NCBI GenBank assembly: GCA_934045905.1
Contig: OW203762.1
Span: 1,364,001-1,428,000 of the forward strand
Direction: 5' to 3'
DNA length: 64,000 bases
Source of the DNA: Leuctra nigra
Lineage: Eukaryota; Arthropoda; Insecta; Plecoptera; Leuctridae
In this document: one piece after another, positions 1 to 11,953 of the stretch
How the letters are laid out: every line of letters begins with the position of its first letter
Numbering within the stretch: the first letter of the stretch is position 1
Program-made: the position numbers and the translations under genes
The notes under the pieces: generated by a model
What the model was told of the DNA's origin: nothing
Seen by the model: only the letters and a program-made list of their open reading frames with translations
The model's database searches: none

Positions 1-256
1 CTAGCTCGCAAATGGAATAACATATTGTTCCCAAATTTGGTTTATGAGGTGAGGTGGGCCATAGCTCGAAAATAAGATATTTTGCAACAATGTGAGATTT
101 TCCAATTTTGAGATCCAGTCGGCCGAAAATGCCATGTTGTTGCTTACAGTAAAAGTGTTTGGTCTGCTCCTCAGTTTATTATGCAATTTTACGGTATGTT
201 GAGTAAGTGTGTGTGTACAGTACGACTTGGCTGGGTGGAGCGACCGCTCCACTAGA
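1..256 (+). mobile_element. H1 Helitron-like element, 3' end only (copy 1)
   Basis: The window opens inside the 3' part of the H1 family. The stretch shares with the copies ending at 26820, 42462, 45044, 53964 and 63236 the segment running from the 'tagctcgcaaatggcataac' region through 'gtgtttggtctgctcctcag' to the terminal hairpin GTGGAGC-GACC-GCTCCAC followed by TAGA and then T. No coding capacity is visible. The 5' part lies outside the window. Confidence 0.8.
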
Positions 257-1284
257 TTCTAAGATTCGCCAGAAACCATATAGCACAGCATGGTAACCAT
301 GGTAATAGCCTTTCTAAACCACGGCACTTATATTATCACTGCTCAATGAATTGATCATGTTGCAGTGAATTTAAACCTAAAACAATTTCTAGAAAATCAT
401 ATAATGGTAAAGCAGTTCCCTTCTCACTAACATAATCTATCAGGAAACTGATGAACTCGGTGTAGAAATATTGTCAAAATATCAACATTTTATTAGAATT
501 TTGAGTGTCAGTTTCAGAGAAAAGTGGTCCTCCCTTTTAAGTGTTTACCGTCGTAATTTTAAAGCTGGAACTTTAAAATTTCGTGTGCTACTTGCCAAAC
601 TATCACGCTAAACGTCAAGGATTGCCAATTTTTTGTTGATGAAGGCAATCATTACAAAGATGGTTGCAAACTTGTGTTAGAAAACGTGGTAAACTCTTGC
701 ACGTGAGTCATCTTTCACATTTATTTTAGAAAAATGTAGGACCTAATTCAAAATTCCTTTTGGAAGCTATTCGCGATTCACATCTAAACTTATGCTACAA
801 AATATTTCAGCCCAATCCATAATGATGTGTGGCAACTAGAACTTTAGTACGACTTCATGTTTACAGACGAGAAGCAACTAGAAGGTGATTAGCTGGCTAA
901 AGATCCCACACTCGCATTTTAGCAGCTACAACATAGAAACTTCTCTTATAGATAGACACTGAAATTGTATAGAAAAGTACCCAGAACGATTTTCCATATT
1001 TGTCGCAAAGTTTTCTCTCGGAGCTTCCAAACTATGCAAAAATTGGTCACCTCGACACTTCCAAAGTGTCACTTTCACAAATTATTTACACAGAAACTAG
1101 CAGCTTTATAAAACTTCCTTTCATACCGGTTTTGTGTACATGTCTCATCTACTAGAACAATGTTTTTCATAATTATTCAATAAGAATTGTAGAAACTAGA
1201 ATGAAAATAGAATACCCTGTTTTGGGGATAAAATTTTCATTTTCAAAATGGTGGCCACGAAAACTTCCAGGCAGAATCCTCTTA
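257..1284. other. Intergenic, no gene recognised
   Basis: AT-rich sequence with no ORF of note, no tandem repeat and no match that I recognise to the other families in this window. It may be older decayed repeat. Confidence 0.5.
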
Positions 1285-2137
1285 AGGTATTTTTGCTAAT
1301 TTTCAGTCTAATCTGTCGTTATTTTCAAAAGTTTTTGTAATTCTAGGGATATTTTGCGTGTTGGCTGTCAAATTCACGGCGACTTCGAATTTTCAGTTCA
1401 AGGCAAGGTAGTTAGAGCAAAAAGTTTCAAACGAAATGAAACTAATAATGACCGTTCAACAGATTGATCTGATATTGTGTACACACTAATTATCATATCA
1501 TATGAGTGGTCCCAGGTATATTTTTTGAAAGATATCATGTGATTTTTGAAACTTAACAAGGAACCGTTCAATCAAAGGTTTAATCGATCAACTTAAAACT
1601 TAGCAAGGTTATTGCATTGACTACCGCTCAGTATGGGACTCGTGACTGCTATAGCTGCAGCACTGAATGCTTCCGCCGATGTCTGAGGCCGCACTACAAA
1701 CGACGATTCTGGCAATATAAAGACGTTATTATTAATTTTGTTCAATGCTACAATATGCCTTCATATTTATAGCATAGGCCTAAATTAAGCTTATTGTTGT
1801 GCTGCGTCAGCTTTCCGTGCAATCTTTCCAAATGTAAGACGATCTCAGCCGGACGAGTGAAGAATTTGACCTTGGTCTGTACGTAAGAACGGGGCGGTTC
1901 CGTTTGTCACTAGACATCGACGACAGATGACTGGCCAGTCGCATGTCCCCACCCTTAGTGTACGTCAATGGTTATTGGGACCAATATTTTTGAGATTTTG
2001 GAGATTTTATACAAGTCTGTGACGAAATTCAAGAATTATTGGCTTTTAATGCCATTTTCGATAGACAAAATTTCGATTCGAGGTGTTGCGTGTATCCTTG
2101 CTCGCTCATCAACGCGTCACACAGAGCGTTTTCCTAG
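1285..2137 (+). mobile_element. H2 dispersed element, copy with internal insertion
   Basis: Positions 1285-1590 match 12362-12662 almost base for base. Positions 1966-2137 match 12670-12822, including the terminal block 'gctcgctcatcaacgcgt' and the end TTTTCCTAG followed by T. The part at about 1600-1965 has no counterpart in the other copy and looks like an insertion or replacement. No ORF is conserved between copies, so this is a non-autonomous element. The 3' CTAG|T end fits the Helitron rule (CTRR then T). Confidence 0.65.
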
Positions 2138-2138
2138 T

Positions 2139-2212
2139 AGTTATTCTGTGTGTATACAACCTTTGTTAATAAGGCAGAGTTTATTTCTGTGAATAAAGAT
2201 ATTATATACGAA
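2139..2212 (+). repeat. Short dispersed repeat, possible retroelement 3' end
   Basis: The block around 'aacctttgttaataag' followed by 'tttatttctgtgaataaag' recurs in reverse complement at about 45775-45835. The AATAAA-like ending suggests a retroelement or transcript 3' end. The class is not determined. Confidence 0.45.
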
Positions 2213-4167
2213 TGAAGTTATTCTTCCCAGGAAGTTGACTCTCAAGTAGAATAACACGTGATAATTTTTCTTCATCGCCGAGCCGAGACACCTAAATTGG
2301 CAACATTAATTCGACAGAGTATTTTCATGATAACGAATTATTTATTCGCGAGAAGTGTTCCGGAATCAGCTTGTGATGAATCTCTTGCAAGATCCAGCAG
2401 TAATTAAATGATACCCGTCTCCATCATCCCCAATTGCCGCTTCCGTAATTAAATTTCTAAAGTTTTTATGAAGGCGACTTTATCTCCCTCATTTTTTCCA
2501 ACCCTACACGAAAGTCATTAAAACGTAGCTCCAGTTTAATTTTAAATTAATAATTGCATTCTTTTTCCGTTACCTGAGGCGCTCTCCTACAATATCCACT
2601 AATACATATATTTTCTCTTGGGAGGAAAAGTGGATGTTGCCATTTGCTGTGCTAATCCGTTGAGTTGGAAGCGGCGCTGGTAGCGATGTGGCAACGATGC
2701 ATTCTAATGGGGATCCGGTCCGGCCGGAAGCCTGCCGGATGCTCGGCTTGTAGGGGAGTTAGTTGTTGACTCGCAGTGAAACAATTGGATCGGGATAATA
2801 AACAGCGCGAATTCAAACGCGGAAACATTCAGCTAGAACTTGCTCTGACGTCACAACGCAACCCGCAATACTCAAGTGTTCTGCGGGCTGCGTCCATCAG
2901 GCGACACAATGTTAATGATAGAAATACACGATCAATGCGAATGAATGTCTTACTCTTAACAAACAAAAGAATATTATTAAATTAATAGAAGAAATTGACA
3001 GTTCATTTAATATAAGAATACTTTGCAATACTCTGTCTTAAGCGTTTCAACATGAAACCAACAGAAGAAACTCTTTGATTCTATAAAGAAACTTGCCAGG
3101 AGTTTTCACTTTACCTTGGCGCCATTTTAATCCTATTTACAGTTTTTGACCTGGCAAAACGATCAAACATGGACCTCGTTTGTCACGGAAAATCAAGTGT
3201 TCATATTGTAAATGTTAGAGCCAATGGGGTTAAAATAATAGAAATGTATCTCTGTAACAATGTTTGTCCATTCGAGAAAAAACAGCGAGATAAAACAGAC
3301 TAAATAACTGACTTTACTGGCGTGGCCTATAAGTTTCAATCCAAGACGTAGAAAATTTGTAGAAAATCAAGTGAGCAGGCAAAAGCATCAAAATTTACTC
3401 AAATAAAAAGGCCCATTCATCACAAACCTGACCAAAACATGCGCTCCTTCTTCATCTTTCCAATTGAGCTTTGAGATGTTTATATCTAGTTATATAAAGA
3501 TTTTTCGCAATTTGAATTATAAAATCATGGGTTTTTGGCAAATTTCAGCCATTTATTTTGCAGTGCAGGATAGCAACTATTAGGAATAATGTCTCCATGT
3601 CTCATATGGTTTTTCCTATTTCTTGGCGCAAATAACATGCATTTTTACCATTTCAAAACGTCGCGGATTCTCTTGTGGCGCCTTAAGACTAATGTCACTC
3701 GAGATCATATCATATAGTACCAACCAACTGCCTCAAACAAAATATTAAGAAGAAAATTTTGGACAAATCCATTCCTCCCTGGAACAAAATATTTAATATA
3801 AAAAATTTAAAAACACCAACAAAAATATTAATATGATCTAAGCAATTGAGTATTTCCGAAAATTCTCATATTTGTCAATGTTTAACAGTGCATGAGTTAG
3901 AAGAGTAATCGTCGCGCAGTTTTGTCGCTGAATGTACACAGTTGGGGAAGTTTGTCGTCAGATCCTCGGGAAGTTAATGAAACGTCTCGGCTGTGTCGAC
4001 AGCGCGGGGACTTAGAACTTATAATAAAGTATCACTGTAACAATTACGTGTGTCATAGAGCGACGTCGTGGCCTTTTATACCCTCCTTGCCGTCTTACCC
4101 TCTCGCCCCCTACACCTTCACTCCACTGTGTTGTGGTTAGCAACCCTTCTTGCATTAATAGTCACGA
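2213..4167. other. Intergenic, no gene recognised
   Basis: The sequence is mostly AT-rich, with a more GC-rich patch at about 2640-2770. Short ORFs at 2776 and 3922 show no recognisable domain or compositional signature of coding. I see no repeat family shared with the rest of the window. Confidence 0.5.
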
Positions 4168-4215
4168 TCATGATGATGTGATGATGATGATGATGATGAC
4201 GATGATGATGATGAC

Positions 4216-4247
<32 letters not shown>

Positions 4248-4263
4248 CGATGATGATGATGAC

Positions 4264-4325
<62 letters not shown>

Positions 4326-4390
4326 CGATGACGATGACGATGATGATGATGATGATGATGACGATGACGATGACGATGATCATCATCGTC
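4168..4390. repeat. GAT/GAC trinucleotide microsatellite 1
   Basis: Uninterrupted triplets of GAT with scattered GAC variants. It yields Met-, His- or Ile-rich ORFs in all frames, which are artefacts. The GAC variants recur in small groups, which suggests that variant blocks were copied during slippage. Confidence 0.95.
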
Positions 4391-4589
4391 TAATGATGAT
4401 CGTCTAATGGCGAACATCTAATTTTGTCACTCCTGTTCACTTATTATATATCTTTTGAAATACCTGTCTGATCGGCCTGCAATGAATATCGTTTTCTTTC
4501 TCATTGGTTTTCCATTCATTTGAACCATAAAATTCATTTTATCCGCAAAGAAATAGCTAATTGATGTCAAAACGGTCAACAATTCAAAC

Positions 4590-5020
4590 GTGGAGGTGGA
4601 GTACTCATCGCAGTGTCCTGAAAAGCTACCATCATCTGTCACGAGAAGAGACATCGAAGCTCTGTGAGAATCTTTAGCCCTGGTAAAAAACGCCATGAAG
4701 AGGAATGATAACGTTGTTCGATGTGGGGATTTCAATCTGCCCCAAGTCTTCTGGCTTCCTCAACAGACTTCCTCAACATTCTAAATGTCTACAATCTGCA
4801 TCAGTAACGGTCATCACTTAGATCTCCTGTTTTACAACTCTCCACTTTTACCCTTTTACTCTTTAATGTGTCTTGTTTATTCATATTTATATTTATTGTG
4901 TCTTATGTAACTTCTTTAATCATAGTTTAAAGATATTTGTTTTTGTTATGTTTAAATCCCACTTGTGGAATACTTGTATTCTGTTGGCGATTTCAAATAA
5001 AATGAAAAATGAAATGAAAT
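4590..5020 (+). pseudogene. LINE remnant: endonuclease fragments fused to 3' UTR
   Basis: The plus strand encodes broken pieces of an apurinic-type LINE endonuclease. KRGGGVLIAV is at about 4590-4620, then VVRCGDFNLP at about 4715-4745, followed by DFLNILNVYNLHQ and NGHHLDLLF in different frames. The GDFN and LDL blocks are hallmarks of Jockey/CR1-type LINE endonucleases. No reverse transcriptase follows. Instead the sequence goes directly to a probable 3' UTR ending in 'ggcgatttcaaataaaatg' and a TGAAA-rich tail. Several frameshifts and a large deletion make it a dead copy. Exact clade is uncertain. Confidence 0.7.
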
Positions 5021-5420
<400 letters not shown>

Positions 5421-7280
5421 ATCATCATCACGATGGCGATGACGTTGCTGGGCTTTAGTTGTGATTGTTGCAATCTAATCCGTCAGTTTTAGATCACAAA
5501 CTATCATCATCACTCGAGTGGACTCAATATAACGTTAACCCTTTACCATAAATTGCCTATAAGTAGAGTAAACGCTTCTCCGTTTACCTATAAATATCAA
5601 GTTAAGTCTTGCCATATCACCTACTCTGTAACCTCCTTTACGCCAGCAAAAAGGACGTGAAACCCCCGCAATAAAAAGCTTGAACCCCGCGGCAAATGTA
5701 TCTGATTATTTGGTGTGGAACATTAAGCCGTTTACTCTGCGTGTATTTGACGTTGTCGTTGTTTATTGGGCTATTGATCTGTGGTAGAGGGTTGCGTCCC
5801 CCGGCGATAGAGTGCAGTGCAATAACATCAGTTTCACGCACTCACTGAATGTCGGCACAATATTACCAACATTACACACGGTGCGGATTTCACATCATCA
5901 GGAGCGACGTTTGTTTCAAGCCTTTTAACATTGCTTCGGATAATTTATTAACTACACCAATTAAATGTAAATTGCAATAATCAAACGTATTCACTATGTA
6001 CTACCTATCATTCTATTCTTAGTACAAACTCTGTTCCTGAAGATGCTTTTTAATATAAAACATAATTACAATATTTTCGTCAAGTATTTTGTTTGTTTGA
6101 TATAGGTCGTTATGAAATCTCCACTTGGATTTAACCTGGAAAACCACTTGCATCTCCTTTTCAAACAGCCGGCGAAATCAGTTCTCAATCCGGGTTTTGA
6201 GAGGTAAGATAATTTTTATTGTGTTTAGGAGATGCAGAAATATTATATCGAATCTAATTGAGGCAGAGTTTAAAATGTCAGGAAACAATAGCCGCTTGTA
6301 ATGAGTGGTATACCCAAGGAGTTTCCAGGTATACTATAATATAACCTGGAACCTCATTGGTTATACCCCGTGACTTGGTAATAGAAATTATTTAAACTAC
6401 TGACTCATTGGAGCTTTTTCACTACAATATTTACAGAATATTCGTCTATGAAATTTTTGAAAAATAAAGTTGCATCACGTTGTACGTCTCACTTTTCATG
6501 GTGAAATACTTCACGTTTGATTGCGAAATCCGGTACGATTCTTTTGGTTCAGATAAAATAAAAACAAACAAGAAAAGGGGCAGTGATTTCATAACTACTT
6601 ATTGTGAATATTCACCGCATGTTTCAATCTTTTCAGACTTACGGTTTTGTCTGATTCTTTGGCACAATGCAGAATTTACACATTCGAAAACGTCCCAGAT
6701 TATTATGGCAACAAAAATGAGTAATGTCCAACATGTGAGTGGATATCACATCTAGGTAATACAATGTGATTTGATCTCTAATCTGCTTGAATGTGCAATA
6801 AATGTTGCTCCGAAGTGAGTGACTCCAAGTCGTATGAAATGAGTCGTAACTCTTGTCAATTAACTTCTCTGCGTGAGCGACTAAGTGGTTCTGCACGACG
6901 TGTTTACTGCAGGTACTCATCATGTGACCGGACCGACAAGATGGCGGCTCGTCTGACTCGATTGGCGCTAGTTCTGATCACTCCAGCCGGTTTTTTAGAC
7001 ATGGCCTCATTTCCTGTTTCGAAATGATGGCACAAACATTCGTAAGGCCAAAATGTCCGTATCATCAGGCAGACAACTCAATTTAAGCATTTTCATATTC
7101 CCACAGACATTTTCAGACGAATTGAGCTGAAAATGTCAGCTTAATCGGTTCAGCCGTTTAGGATGTGACGAAGACCGCGGAATATACTGGATATGAATCT
7201 GAAGCTGAATCTGAAGATTAATCGAATTAGTAATTCTTCCTATGTGATACAATTAATCATATAAATATTGAGAGCCCAAT
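5421..7280. other. Intergenic, traces of decayed H1
   Basis: No convincing gene. Short ORFs at 5638, 6480 and 6639 show no domain. Around 7130-7160 a stretch resembling the H1 segment 'cggttcagccgtttagg' suggests an old H1 fragment. Confidence 0.4.
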
Positions 7281-7335
7281 TAAAACACTCGGTGTAAAAA
7301 TACCTGCCATGTCTCTTCAAGTAAAAAATAAACAA
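7281..7335 (+). mobile_element. Degenerate H1 5'-arm fragment
   Basis: The sequence matches the first 50 or so bases of the H1 5' arm (consensus 'aacactccgtgtaaaaatac') with several substitutions. It stands alone, without the inverted partner arm. Confidence 0.55.
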
Positions 7336-7352
7336 ACACCGCGTATCGAGCA

Positions 7353-7888
7353 TTTTGTCACGTCCAATGTCACGCGTCACGCACAATGTCACGCGTCACG
7401 CAGGGGGAGAATAAGGCGTGAGGAGGCGCGCCCAACAACTTGTCACGCCTAATGTCACGCGTCACGCACAATGTCACGCGTCACGCAGGGGGAGAATAAA
7501 GCGTGTGGAGGCGCGCCCAACAACTTGTCACGCCTAATGTCACGCGTCACCCACAATGTCACGCGTCACGCAGGGGGAGAATAAGGCGTGAGGAGGCGCG
7601 CCCAACAACTTGTCACGCCTAATGTCACGCGTCACGCCTAATGTCACGCGTCACGCAGGGGAGAATAATGCGTGAGGAGGCGCGCCTAACAACTTGTCAC
7701 GCCTAATGTCACGCGTCACGCACAATGTCACGCGTCACGCACAATGTCACGCGTCACGCAGGAGGAGAATAAGGCGTGAGGAGGCGCACCCAACAACTTG
7801 TCACGCCTAATGTCACGCGTCACCCACAATGTCACGCGTCACGCAGGGGGAGAATAAGGCGTGAGGAGGCGCGCCCAACAACTTGTCT
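7353..7888. repeat. 85-bp tandem array with nested 20-bp subrepeat
   Basis: The landmark 'caacaact' recurs at 7433, 7518, 7603, 7687, 7791 and 7876, giving a spacing of 84-85 bp, with one unit of 104 bp. Each unit holds copies of an internal repeat, 'aatgtcacgcgtcacgcac', so the 104-bp unit is explained by one extra subrepeat. The array is GC-rich compared with its surroundings and rich in CpG and ACGCGT. Confidence 0.9.
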
Positions 7889-8349
7889 AGAATGAATTGT
7901 TCATTGGATTCGTCTGCAATGACTTTCTTGTTGTTCGTGACGTCATCATAGGGCGGCTCAAGCAAGTGGCTTACAATTAGGATTTAGCTCACCTGCATGT
8001 ATTATGACGTCATCCAGCTTCTGTTCCAAGTCGAATGAATGGATTTCAACTACTCACTCAATGTGCAGATTACAAAATATCTTGCAGCAAAATGTTAACA
8101 AAATAGGTACTCTATTTGAATGGTAAATGGTAAAATGGTAAAATAATGGTAATAATGGTAAAATATACTTTGAATGGAAATGGCTTTGAACTGCATTTTA
8201 TTACAAATCCCAAATTTGCCACCATTATTCGTATAGTAATCTTCTTGAGGAATGAATTTCAATTGTTGCAATTCGGTTGGCAACGATTTGAAATATAAAT
8301 AAAGTGTGTCTTGATTTTGACATCACACGGCTGTTTATCAGTAGTAAAG
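7889..8349. other. Short intergenic stretch
   Basis: No gene is seen. It contains a small direct repetition of 'aaatggtaa' elements near 8120-8160. Confidence 0.4.
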
Positions 8350-10563
8350 GGGGAAGGAACCGGAAGTGACGTCATATCTCAAAACGTCTGGACCGCTTGG
8401 AACGAAAATAGCGCCATTCGATTTAGATGGTCATCTATATGAAGTATCAATAATAAAATAATTATTTTCTTATTTTCTAAACCGGAAGTGACGTCATAAA
8501 TACGCAATATTTAACTTATTTCAACGAATTATACTTAAAATACATACATAATTAACTTACATTGTAACATAGACAATACAAATGATAAATTCAAAGTTGC
8601 AGTGTACTCGGCCGCCATTCCTGAAACCGGAAGTGACGTCATATATCTAAAACGGCTGTACCGATTGCAACCAAATTACATTATTTTCGGCCACCATTGT
8701 TAGAACCGGAAGTGACGTCATACATCGAAAACGGCTGTACCGATTGCAACCAAATTTTGGAAATATGTAGACTAATAATTATGAATTAAAGACGACATTA
8801 TTTTCGGTCGCCATTGTTAAAACCGGAAGTGACGTCATACATCGAAAACGGCTGTACCGATTGTAACCAAATTTTGGAAATATGTAGGACTAATAATTAT
8901 GAATTAAAGACGACATTATTTTCGGCCGCCATTGTTAAAACCGGAAGTGACGTCATATATCGAAAATGGCTGTACCGATTGCAACCAAATTTTGGAAATA
9001 TGTAGTACTAATAATTTTGAATTAAAGACGACATTATTTTTGGCCGCCATTGTTAAAACCGGAAGTGACGTCATTTATCGAAAACGGCTGTACCGATTGC
9101 AACTTAATTTTGGAAATATGTAGGACTAATAATTATGAATTAAAGACGACATTATTTTCGGCCGCCATTGTTAAAACCAAAGTGACGTCATATATCGAAA
9201 ACGTCTGTACCGATTGCAACCAAATTATGCAATTTTGTAGGACTTATAATTATGAATTCAAGACGACATTATTTTCGACCGCTATTTCAAAACCGGAAGT
9301 GACGTCATATATCGAAAACGGCTGGATCGATTGTAACGAAACTTAAGCTATTCTTCTTGGATAATCATTTTCATCATATACCAAACGCAAATTTTCTTAG
9401 AAACCAAATCGGCTGAGGCGTATTTTTTTAAAGAATTTAGTCCCTGCCCGGACATGTGCTACAAGCAATATGAATAAACTAACAAAAGAAGTGATATTCC
9501 AGAAAAAAACACTCCGTGTAAAAAAGGCAGCCAAGTCTGTTTACTTTAAAAAAATTCAACACCGAAAAGGAGTGATATCAAAAAAGGAGCCAAGTCAATG
9601 ACATTTCCAAATATTAAATCGTATTTTTGAAATAAAAGAATAAACACCGAGAAATACTTTACAAAAGGACTTGGCGCATCGTTTTTTTAAAGACATTTTC
9701 TATTCATAAGCATATGCCATTTATATACAACCGTCATTAAGAATTTTTAGAATAATAGGGACACATCTTTCAATTACATATTATACCTACATACCTACTG
9801 TAAAATATTTTCTATTTGAATATAAACGCGATAAAACTTGTTGCCTATGTTTTCTATAAATACACAATAGTTATCTTCGTAATATTGTTTCGTGATCAGC
9901 ATAATTAAGTCTCATGCGTTATACCTTCTCATCATGAAATTCATTTCAATTAATCCACATTTTATAACAATACATTTCACAAAGTACACAGTCACATTGT
10001 ATTTCTATTAAAAAATTTAACTTTATACACTTGACACTTCAAAAATATATAATAGTGTTCCATACATAATTATTTGACAACGTTTCATGATTTCCTTCAG
10101 TCAAGATCAAATTATGAAAAGATACCCTTCTAATATCACCATAATAACAGTGCTATAAGAATATGTATGAGCCAACTTCCTTGTTATTTAATTCTTCGCC
10201 CTTATATTACTTATCTATTACAGCATGAAATCTTTCTACTATCGCCATTGACAAAACTATAATATAGCCATTACTCAAAGTAGCTTGATTCATAGATTCT
10301 GGCTCTAATAGAAAGAGGAAAATGTACCTACTTTAAATTTCTTTCCACTATTAGTATTGAATGAGGTCTTTAAAAAAACGATGCGCCAAGTCCTTTTGTA
10401 AAGTATTTCTCGGTGTTTATTCTTTTATTTCAAAAATACGATTTAATATTTGGAAATGTCATTGACTTGGCTCCTTTTTTGATATCACTCCTTTTCGGTG
10501 TTGAATTTTTTTAAAGTAAACAGACTTGGCTGCCTTTTTTACACGGAGTGTTTTTTTCTGGGA
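8350..10563 (-). mobile_element. H1 Helitron-like element, long subtype, 3' truncated (copy 2)
   Basis: Read on the minus strand, the element starts at 10563 with TCCCAG just after A (flank ending in TTAA). It then runs through a foldback whose arms are at about 10380-10563 and 9505-9690, and continues into the CRE/ETS-rich body. The body and foldback match the full copy at 60142-63236. The terminal hairpin (GTGGAGC...GCTCCAC) is missing on the left, so the 3' end has been lost near 8350. No transposase, Rep or helicase ORF is present. Confidence 0.75.
8592..9340. repeat. 118-bp tandem repeat inside H1 copy 2
   Basis: About six copies spaced at 118 bp (for example equivalent positions 8814, 8932 and 9050). 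Each contains ACCGGAAGTGACGTCAT, a 'cggctgtaccgattgcaac' block and a segment 'ggactaataattatgaatt'. The related copy at 61500-62060 carries the same repeats in the opposite orientation, so the tandem amplification predates the split of the two copies. Confidence 0.85.
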
Positions 10564-10673
10564 TTAACCTTCCTTTAAATGTTCCTTTCACAAATGTTAA
10601 CACTTTAAACAATGGCCTGCGCAAGGAATAGGTGCTGTGTCAGTGTCATGGGCGTCTGTAGGATTTCTGCCAA

Positions 10674-10690
10674 GGGGGGGGGGGGGGGGG
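10674..10690. repeat. Poly-G run (17 nt)
   Basis: Seventeen consecutive G residues, followed 320 bp later by a run of C at 11010-11032. Both are probably expanded from the G-rich ends of hAT-like elements. Length may be affected by sequencing error. Confidence 0.7.
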
Positions 10691-11009
10691 CATTCCCGGG
10701 GTTAGGGGTTGTAGAGGACGCTTACCCCAGCGTGCCCCATAGGGCGGATTTTGGTTTTTAGTCTCTATGAAATCAGTTTTGAGTTAAAACTAATTATCTG
10801 TATTAAATCAGCGGGTATAATGCCTCAAAATTGCACTACCTAAGCCGTTACAATTTTTCTCGGTTCACGATCACGAGTAAGTATAACAATAATTGAAAAA
10901 TGCTCAGTGTAACGCGTTGATAAGCGAGCCTTCGTATTGTGTGCAGGGACGACGTTCCCTGCAATATTAATAGATAATAGAAATTTATATTTAATTTCCT
11001 AGAATTGTA

Positions 11010-11032
11010 CCCCCCCCCCCCCCCCCCCCCCC
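11010..11032. repeat. Poly-C run (23 nt)
   Basis: Twenty-three consecutive C residues inside the candidate hAT-like element. On the minus strand it appears as a poly-Gly stretch in spurious ORFs. Confidence 0.8.
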
Positions 11033-11199
11033 AAAACCAAATGTGGGAAAATAAATATCTGAAAGGCAGTGGGGCTATACTTTTCTTCAATTTTTTTCAT
11101 TGTTAAAATTATCAAATAATCTTCAGCTGACATTGTTTTGCAAATAGGCAACTTTCTTATGCCAGACATAATAAAGTTCCTAAGAAGTTGACAAAAATT

Positions 11200-11514
11200 G
11201 GATAAGATAAGGAACTCAAAGATAAGGAAAGATCTTGGAATGGAGACTCTAAGTTTCAAATTAAAAGGAGAGATTGAAATGGTCGATTGAAAGGGATGGT
11301 ACAAGAGAGGATACCGAGAAGGGAGGCAGATAGAGCAGCAATGGGAGGGAAAAGAAATGCATGGAGACCGCGAACGCGAAGTGGATGAGGAGTGAAGGTG
11401 GCTGTGGAAAAAGAGGAGAGTCTTGGGATATGGTAAGGGACGAAAAATGGTGAGAGGACAGTATAAAAATTAGTGTATAGGGATAGGTTTACGAAGGTTT
11501 CAGTTTTTTTAATT
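11200..11514 (+). pseudogene. LINE reverse-transcriptase C-terminus, degenerate
   Basis: Reading across frames gives LKRRLKWS, then QERIPRREADRAAMGGKR and RPRTRS. This is the arrangement RLKW(F)G...RIPR...GRPRTRW found at the C-terminus of many arthropod LINE ORF2 proteins, after the RT domain. The better preserved relative at 46590-47020 in this window supports the call. Frameshifts and stops make it non-functional. A hAT-type MITE with a clear target duplication interrupts what follows. Confidence 0.55.
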
Positions 11515-11522
11515 ATCCCCAC

Positions 11523-11844
11523 CAGGCGCGTAGGAAGGGGGGGGGGGAGATGGGGGGAAATTACGCACCCCCCTCTGATTCAATTCCCCTCCCTATGTTC
11601 TTATACATTTAATGCGTCAAGAAAACAAATGTGCTTAAAAAGTGTTAAAATCTCATAGAATGCACCAAATTGAAGTCTGAAATTCAAAATTTTCCGGGGC
11701 TGTGCGCCCCGGACCTGCATTTTGCTGGGGGGCCCTCCCCCCATTCCCCCCATTGTCTTCGTAGACACTAGTATGTCCAGCTCATGATATTTTACAATAT
11801 TAAACCCCCCCACCCCCTTTGGAAATTTAGTTCCTACGCGCCTG
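11523..11844. mobile_element. hAT-type MITE with 8-bp target duplication
   Basis: The 14-bp terminal inverted repeats CAGGCGCGTAGGAA and TTCCTACGCGCCTG are flanked by a perfect 8-bp direct repeat, ATCCCCAC (11515-11522 and 11845-11852). CAG-type ends and 8-bp duplications are diagnostic of hAT transposons. The element is 322 bp long, G-rich near one end, C-rich near the other and has no ORF. It is non-autonomous. Confidence 0.9.
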
Positions 11845-11953
11845 ATCCCCACAATATGAAATTATACATGTGAAAATACGTTTGCCCCCCCTACAAAGTT
11901 TATTGCCCTACCTAGACCCCCCTGAATAAAAATCCTAGCGTCGTCCCTGATTG

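Larger units (their letters stand above)
10944..11949. mobile_element. Candidate hAT-like TIR element, about 1.0 kb
   Basis: CAGGGACGACG at 10944-10954 is mirrored by CGTCGTCCCTG at 11939-11949. CAGGG-type ends next to G-rich or C-rich tracts are common in hAT elements. The flanking 8-mers ATTGTGTG and ATTGTTGA agree at only five of eight positions, so a target duplication is not proven. The interval contains a LINE fragment and a smaller hAT MITE. The boundaries are tentative. Confidence 0.35.
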
